Shown: positions 57,312 through 64,000 of the stretch, in pieces
How the letters are laid out: the number at the start of each line of letters is the position of its first letter
How positions within the stretch are numbered: position 1 is the first letter of the stretch
NCBI RefSeq assembly: GCF_932526225.1
Contig: NC_064035.1
Location: 18,465,969 to 18,529,968, forward strand
Length of the DNA stretch: 64,000 nt
Direction of reading: 5' to 3'
Source: Nematostella vectensis
Lineage: Eukaryota > Cnidaria > Anthozoa > Actiniaria > Edwardsiidae
Made by a program: the position numbers and the translations under genes
The notes under the pieces: generated by a model
Database searches by the model: none
Seen by the model: only the letters and a program-made list of their open reading frames with translations
What the model was told of the DNA's origin: nothing

Positions 57312-57775
57312 ATCCCCACCCTACCCTAGTCGATCCCCACCCTACCCTAGTTGTTGATCTCAACCCTACCCTAGTTGATCCCCACCCTACCCTAGTTGTT
57401 GATCCCAACCCTACCCTAGTTGATCCCCACCCTACCCTAGTTGATCCAAACCCTACCCTAGTTAATCCCAACTACCCTAGTTGATCCCCACCCTACCCTA
57501 GTTGTTGATCCCAACCCTACCCTAGTTGATCCCCACCCTACCCTAGTTGTTGATCCCAACCCTACCCTAGTTGATCCCCACCCTACCCTAGTTGTTGATC
57601 CCAACCCTACCCTAGTTGATCCCCACCCTACCCTAGTTGTTGATCCCCACCCGACCCTAGTTGATCCCCACCCTACCCTAGTTGTTGATCCCAACCCTAC
57701 CTTAGTTGATCCCCACCCTAGCCTAGTTGATTACCAACCTACACTTATCGATCCTCACCCTACCCTGGTTGATCC
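57312..57775. repeat. CCCTACCCTAGTTGATC minisatellite
   Basis: Units GATCCCCACCCTACCCTAGT and TTGTTGATCCCAACCCTACC alternate as a higher-order repeat of about 45 bp. Strand-biased (C-rich on plus). The minus-strand frame GSTTRVGWGSTRVGWG is a repeat artefact. Confidence 0.9.
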
Positions 57776-60127
57776 CCTTGCTAATCCCCTAATTGATCTG
57801 TTTCGCCGTTATCGATCTATCAAATGAACAGATGAAAGTTATAATTATGTGGGTCTTAGTTAGAAAGGCTGTTTGAGCCACGTTACATGTTATTATGACA
57901 GAAGGACAACAGCGTCTTTTACAGCTTTAATAATTAAGGGATTAACAAATTGCCATGACGAAGTCTAAGTGTCTAAGTGGCATTATATAAGAGAAGTTTC
58001 ATTGTCACTTTAATGGTTAAACGGCTGCAGTCAAATATTAAATATCACTTATAGCAATTTTCTGCGTTCAATGAATTTAGCCTTTATCCTACGGCGCCAT
58101 GCAAAACGTCTTAAACAGCACATTAACATCGTGAATGTAGAAAAAGCATGACGGAATTACAAATAATTGACGAGACACTTTTAGCAAAACAATTACGTAA
58201 GGCGGGATGTTTGAGACCTGGGAACAAGTGTTTTAATTATGCCAGGGTTTATCTTAGAGACCTGGGTACAAGTTATAAATAAGGCCAGTGTATGTCAAAT
58301 TAGCCAAGGTGTAATTTTTTAGACTTCGTACTAGAGACTTAGAATAGAAGAACCTACCCAATAGATATGGACTGGAAAATGATATCTGATTAACCTTCCT
58401 TATTCTATTCTTCTCTACTGTTGCAGAGTAAAGATGCGATACTATTTAATCTTGTCGAGCTATTGATATTTCAAGTCTTTAAGCCTCAGTTGATAAAAAA
58501 AAAGAAAAAAAAAGATAGTTATAAAATAAGAAATAAAATATTTTTTGAAATGAATCGATAGAATATTGACAAAACTCAAACAAGGAAATGCCCCGTTCAT
58601 TTATTCATCGACCACTCTACAGAAACGTACTTTCGGTTTTGATTGCTAAACATCGGTAACCGAGACAATCTAAAATTCCTTCGTTAAGCATAATGGGGAA
58701 AAGGGGGAGGGTTTTCAAACGGTTCCGATATCTGGGTAATTGGATTTATCTTAACGGAAGCAGCAGATCGCAAAGACGACATCGAATCAGAAATTGTGCG
58801 TTGCATTTAATTCGGCTACACAAAGCATTGTTCTTTGGCTACTTAAACAAATAAATGATAATTTTTCTAAAATGGCTAACACCGCCGCAAAACGTTGACA
58901 AGAAATTCATTTCGCATTCCAAGTAATAATGCTAATTAGTAGCGGGCGACAAAGTCACTCACTCGCAGGAGCCCGCTAATTGTTGAAGACAAAATCAAAT
59001 CAATATAGGATTGTAGTTCTGTGGTTGCGGGTCCTACGAGACGGTCCAAACATTCAGATCGCCCGCTGGGAACGAATGCTAAATATTGCCGTGTTTGATA
59101 AGTCTAGAAGTTACCGCTTGAAGCGATGAGAACAATGCTACACAGTCTCGGAACAACTGTGAAAGTTCAACAAAATTAAAATTGCCAGAGGTAAGCACGC
59201 TATGCGTATCACGTAATGTGAAACAGATATTTTTCTTGCACAAGCTAAACCTTTTTTTAGTTAAAGCCGTCAAAACTTCAGTTCGTTCACATTTCATTTC
59301 GTTTTGCATTCATTTACTGCATTTGTCTCATAAAGTCGTTTATCAAATCCCTCTTTGTTTAGAGTCGGCAACAGTTTTATGTTTGATTTCGAAAATTTGT
59401 TTCAAATTTTGTGGTGATTCTATAGGCAGTTTAGATGAATCAGATTTTAAAACCCGTTCTTTTAACCATTTCCTGTTAACTTCAACTTCTCATAAAGAGT
59501 TGCCTGTCAAATAAATAATGTAGCAGATAAGGTTCATGCGTTGATTTGTTTGTTGTCACAATGTGTAGATAACTACTAATTTCGGCATCTGGATATTAAA
59601 GACATGAGCAAATTCTAAAAAAATGAAGAAAATAAAGAACTTAGATTAAAAAAAGAATCAGTAGAATGCCTAGCGTGATACTCTGTAATACCAGAAAAAA
59701 AATAACAAATAATGAATCTAGAAACCTTCTTAGATTTATTGCTTTGTCCCACAAAGCCGCAACTGTATATTGTGTAGAAAATACCCATACCCCGTCTATT
59801 GAGGGGGTCGGAGGTATGACCCACCCGTCTGGAATTTTCAACCCCCTGGAAAAAAGTAAATACAATAACTGTTAAGGAAAAAGGGCATTTTACCACCCCC
59901 ACCCCCCACTCCCCTCTGGAAATTCCTGGGCGTTTGAACCCCCAACCCCCACCCACCCCCGGGATTTCCAATCCCCTCAATGGTGGGGGGTATGGATATT
60001 TTCTGGAACTACACATTGACACAAACATATTTTCAGGATACCTGCAACCCCTGTCATGTAAAATACTCCATATACTTTTGACCAAATTGATGAAAGATAA
60101 AAAAAGACAACATCCTTCCCAAATTTG
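57776..60127. other. Intergenic, no gene seen
   Basis: An open frame at 59182-59514 (+, 110 codons) shows no domain or splice context. C-rich and G-rich patches at 59890-59990 encode only Pro/Gly-rich frames. Confidence 0.35.
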
Positions 60128-60295
60128 TACAGTAGAACCCCGCTAACTGAAACTCTGAAGGGAAGCAAAAATCAGTTCGAGTTAACGGGGAATTCGAAAA
60201 AAGGACTCAAAATTAGGTCCAAGGGAAATCGAACTTAGTTCGAGTTAGCGGGGAATTCGACTTAGCCGAGTTCTAGTTAGCGGGGTTCTACTGTA
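60128..60295. mobile_element. 168-bp pogo/Tigger-like MITE
   Basis: The ends TACAGTAGAACCCCGCTAAC and, inverted, the same sequence form the characteristic CAGTAGAACCCCGCTAA TIR of pogo-type Tc1/mariner elements, flanked by TA. The inside repeats AGTTCGAGTTA(A/G)CGGGGAAT twice. Non-coding. Confidence 0.85.
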
Positions 60296-60360
60296 CTACC
60301 AAAAAACAGGGAACACTGATCTTATTAAATTTTTGATGTTGTAGTGGAATAGACGAGTGG

Positions 60361-60836
60361 GGTGTGCATAGTACAATGTTCAAGAATACTAGCGGGGGGG
60401 GGTGTGCATAGTACAATGTTCAAGAATACTAGCGGGGGGGGGGGTGTGCATAGTACAATGTTCAAGAATACTAGCGGGGGGGGGGGGTGTGCATAGTACA
60501 ATGTTCAAGAATACTAGCGGGGGGGGGGGGTGTGCATAGTACAATGTTCAAGAATACTAGCGGGGGTGTGTGCATAGTACAATGTTCAAGAATACTAGCG
60601 GGGGGGGGGTGTGCATAGTACAATGTTCAAGAATACTAGCGGGGGGGGGGGGTGTGCATAGTACAATGTTCAAGAATACTAGCGGGGGGGGGGGTGTGCA
60701 TAGTACAATGTTCAAGAATACTAGCGGGGGGGGGGTGTGCATAGTACAATGTTCAAGAATACTAGCGGGGGGGGGTGTGTGCATAGTACAATGTTCAAGA
60801 ATACTAGCGGGGGGGGGGGGGTTGCAAATTGCAGCA
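60361..60836. repeat. About 42-bp minisatellite with long G-runs, 11 copies
   Basis: GTGTGCATAGTACAATGTTC and AAGAATACTAGC repeat with 5 to 13 G's between copies. The 33-bp non-G part is invariant apart from one copy, while the G-run length varies. Overlying open frames are artefacts. Confidence 0.92.
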
Positions 60837-63800
60837 TGGTTTCTCACACAAAATCGGTGAATCATAGGAAATGATAGCAAAATAAGTAAATAGTTACGTG
60901 GGTGGGAAAGAGTGACCTTTTTCAACCACCCCTCTAATATTTTCTCAAGGTTATATCAAGGTTAGCATAGTAGTGCCAGTGGAACACCGTGTTGCACAGC
61001 AACGACCCAAAAAGCCGTTGTTGGAGACAGACACATCAAATTAAGTTGACGTTCTAAAAAGGGATGCGCCAAAAGCATTCATCGTTAAGGTGACCAGAGA
61101 AGCATATAGTTACGAGGATCCACCTATTAACCATCAATTGTTTATTATTGTTCTCTGATTGGAACAGCCTTCAATGCAGGCGATTAGCCGGTGTTTTTAT
61201 AGCGAAAACCCGGCCTCGAGCTCAAAATTCAAGATGACGAGGATTTGGCTTTTTTCTAAGGTTTTTTTAAGGTTTTTCTAAATCCTAAATCTTAATCATA
61301 TTCCTATTCTTTTTCTAGGAAAAACTTTACAAGTCGAGCTGCTCTTAATGGCGATATTCAACTTCTTTCACAATCATTACCACAGTTCTAATGAGCTTGT
61401 TTGGATTCGTGTTACCGTCGGACTGAATGCATATCGTCAATTGCGTTTTCATAAAAAAATTTTAATGCAACAGTATTTGGGTTTCAAGAAATAAATAATT
61501 ACTCTTCTACTTGAGCTTGGAAGAAAAGATCAAAGTGTTATTCACAAGAATATCTTTTATCCGAAAAGTGGGGATATATATTCAAGATGTTTGTCGAATA
61601 CAGCGCTAACCCCGAGTATTTCATATGCATATTTCCCGTTGTCTTTGTATTCTCCGACTGCTTATTATTAGTAAATACGAGATCCGCGACAGGTACGAAT
61701 AATCAGGTAATTCTGGTGTGTGTAGCTCGCGGTTTGGAGTGACTGGTTTTTCACTAGGGTCTAATATGTGTTTATGTTCGCTTGATTGACACATTGCCAA
61801 TTATCCTCTAAGGATCTGGGAGATTGTGGCCTTAAATTGTGCACAAAGAACAGATGCGGAGTGAGGGAGAAATGGCAAATTTGGATTAAACTATGGCAGA
61901 GTCTTATTTCGCCGATTACAGTAACCACGCTCAACGACTTCGCCAGATGCCTTAGAGAAAAAGGAACCTCGTATTATCTGTAAAGCACGTAAGTAGGTGG
62001 TCACAAATACTCTAAAAAGCAGCGCGAAACGTGCTTATGCATTTTTTACGTCGACATACAGTACAAAAAAAATAATAGAAATAGCATTGGAAGGAGGCAT
62101 ACTTTTTAAGATTACCAAAAAATGTTAGCTGCTTTCAACAAAATGTTGCATTTCGTATCTATCCCAATACCAATTATCTTTTATATGTCACACAAAGAGG
62201 GCGCACTGCGATTCATTTCATCCCACCTTTTACAACTTCCAGAATCAATCACAATACTCAAGTAACAACTATGAAATGATTAAAGTTATTTTTATCTGAT
62301 TCTATTGGAGACAGGTGAGGTATTTCGCGTGTTTGTACATTGAGCTGTGAACTGCTGAGATATCTCCTTGGGGGAGGTGGGATGTGATGTTAAAATCGCA
62401 CGTAATTATTTAACACCGGCAGCAGATTGGTGAAGTAAACAATCTACCTGCCGATCCACCTGCCGCTTTACACTAAAAGGAATTTAAAAAAAGCGTTGAA
62501 CAGTTTACGTATTGGAGATATTGATATAATCTTTCAAGTCTCCCAGAAGTTGGAGTTCTAGAAAGCTCATTTCAGCGAAACATTAATAATTGATAAGTCT
62601 AAGTGTCAGAAAAATGCTAGAGAGATACCCCATTGAAAAGAAAAAATAACAGATGGGTCAATACTTGAGCCAAGCTACTTTTAAAATACTGTGGCAATGT
62701 TTCGACTGAAGCAAGTATTGTAGTACAAACGGGTGTAGATATTTGCGCATCCTTTAACTGACTAATATCAATTAGGCACATATAATATCTGTTATTGGTA
62801 GGATGTTATTAGACTTAAGACAAACAGTCGACGTAAAAACAATAACTATTTTGGCTCGAACGAGTAGAAATAGGTTATGTGTGGGTGTTAATTTTTTGCA
62901 TGTATTAGTAGACGGATAAGATTGTTTTCGAGGTTCAGAGTACATGTCAAAAATTTGAAGAGTTTATGAAAACCTCAAAATGGGTAATTTGGATGATTGA
63001 TGTAAAGTGCAAGTCATGCGTCATTCATGCGCAACTCTACTGCGCATATTCGTTTTTGCCTCTGAATTGAAATTGAAAAGAATAAAACCTGGTAAATTTC
63101 TGAGCTTGACAAAAAACATTCATTGCAGCAATGATAAAAGTTTTAATAGCAATATAATAAATATTCAAATCCTAGGATAAGGATGAAGTAAGAGTGTGGA
63201 TTAAAAACATAGGATTAAAAGGATTACAAATAATTATCCATTATTTTTAACATCTATTCCAAACAAGCCTGTGAAGAAGAAAAGAACTGTTTATACTTAC
63301 TTGAAATTGGCTATACGAACTCATTGTCTGTTTTGGTATCTAGCAAACTCGGCGCAAAATCTTTTTGGTATCTAGCAAACATTAATCAGAATCGATATTT
63401 ATACACCAGATGAACAAGAGGCACGAGTTGCCATTTTTTATTTTCTGTTTTGCATAATTCTCACTAAAAGTCATGCAGCTCAATTTTATTTTCGCTTTAT
63501 CTGGAATAATTGTCTTTTCGGAAAATCGTTTTCAAACCCTAGGTCAAGAGGGAGAGGTCATATCGATGAATACAGTTCCTTCGAGCCCCCCCCGCCCCCT
63601 AAACAAACCATATGAAGAAAACGTTGTCGTTTTTAGGGGCTGGTACCGAGGAATCTTAGTTTTTTTTTTTCAGATACTTTCTCCATTGACCAAGGATGGT
63701 CACAGTCACTGGTTTTTCTGTTCTGATTACAATTCATAAAGTTTACGATGCACCTGCGGTACGGCAACCCTTAAAATGACAAGAATCAAGCAGTTTTTCC

Positions 63801-64000
63801 AAATAAGGAATATGTTACTTTCCTTATATGAAAGTGACAGAGTTTGTCAAAAACGACAATTTTTGGCCAAATTTTCTTGATATGATTTTTTGTCATCAAA
63901 GATTGGAATCTTAACTGATGATGACGACAATTTGTTTCTTGGATGCTCAATAAACAGACCCTATTGCTAATCAGTGCCATAGCAGGCTTGGAAATATTGA
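60837..64000. other. Intergenic, no gene seen
   Basis: Unique AT-rich sequence. Short frames (61786-61983, 63473-63739, 63786-63980) have no recognisable domain or splice partners. A short duplicate (TTTTGGTATCTAGCAAAC) lies at about 63332 and 63363. Confidence 0.4.

Noticed and set aside
57312-57775. Interstitial telomere repeat
   Set aside because: CCCTACCCTA occurs, but within a longer GATC-containing unit; no (CCCTAA)n run.
59182-59514. 110-codon open frame
   Set aside because: Mixed hydrophobic composition without a recognisable motif; no Kozak or splice support.

Overview
The window looks like nuclear DNA from a cnidarian, most likely an anthozoan such as a sea anemone. Genes are split by short GT-AG introns, orthologues of animal genes are present (GLI, ADAR, Lifeguard/TMBIM, HROB), and three adjacent genes encode the minicollagen-type cysteine-rich domain (CRD, C-x3-C-x3-C-x3-C-x3-CC), which is known from cnidarian and myxozoan stinging-capsule proteins. 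The species cannot be fixed from sequence alone.

Layout. 0.2-4.5 kb (-): a ten-exon HROB (MCM8IP) orthologue. 6.4-9.1 kb (-): a two-exon PhnZ-like HD-domain phosphonate dioxygenase whose intron carries a nested transposon. 10.0-12.8 kb (+): a three-exon ADAR with two dsRBDs. 13.3-16.0 kb: repeats, with two LINE fragments whose tails point at each other across a 435-bp pure TAA tract. 16.2-17.7 kb (+): a C17orf98-like gene. 17.9-22.6 kb: a nest of DNA transposons inserted in one another. 23.5-30.7 kb (-): a five-exon GLI/Ci factor with a 1.5-kb minisatellite in intron 1. 34.9-48.6 kb (+): the CRD cluster, three genes called here CRD-A, CRD-B and CRD-C. 50.4-54.7 kb (-): a twelve-exon TMBIM gene that includes a 14-nt microexon. 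55-64 kb: no gene recognised, only minisatellites and a pogo-like MITE.

The main point of interest is the CRD cluster. All three genes have a signal-peptide exon preceded by a probable non-coding leader exon, mostly phase-1 introns, low-complexity Pro/Gln/Tyr/Met spacers, and two to seven canonical or degenerate CRDs. None has the Gly-X-Y collagen stretch of true minicollagens. They look like a locally duplicated family of capsule-wall or capsule-matrix proteins in which the collagen rod is replaced by other spacers. CRD-C approaches NOWA in CRD number but lacks NOWA's SCP and lectin modules.

Gene models were assembled by hand from splice signals and reading-frame continuity. For HROB, ADAR, GLI, TMBIM and the CRD genes the exon lengths sum exactly to whole codons. 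Transposon family assignments rest only on visible inverted repeats and target-site duplications.
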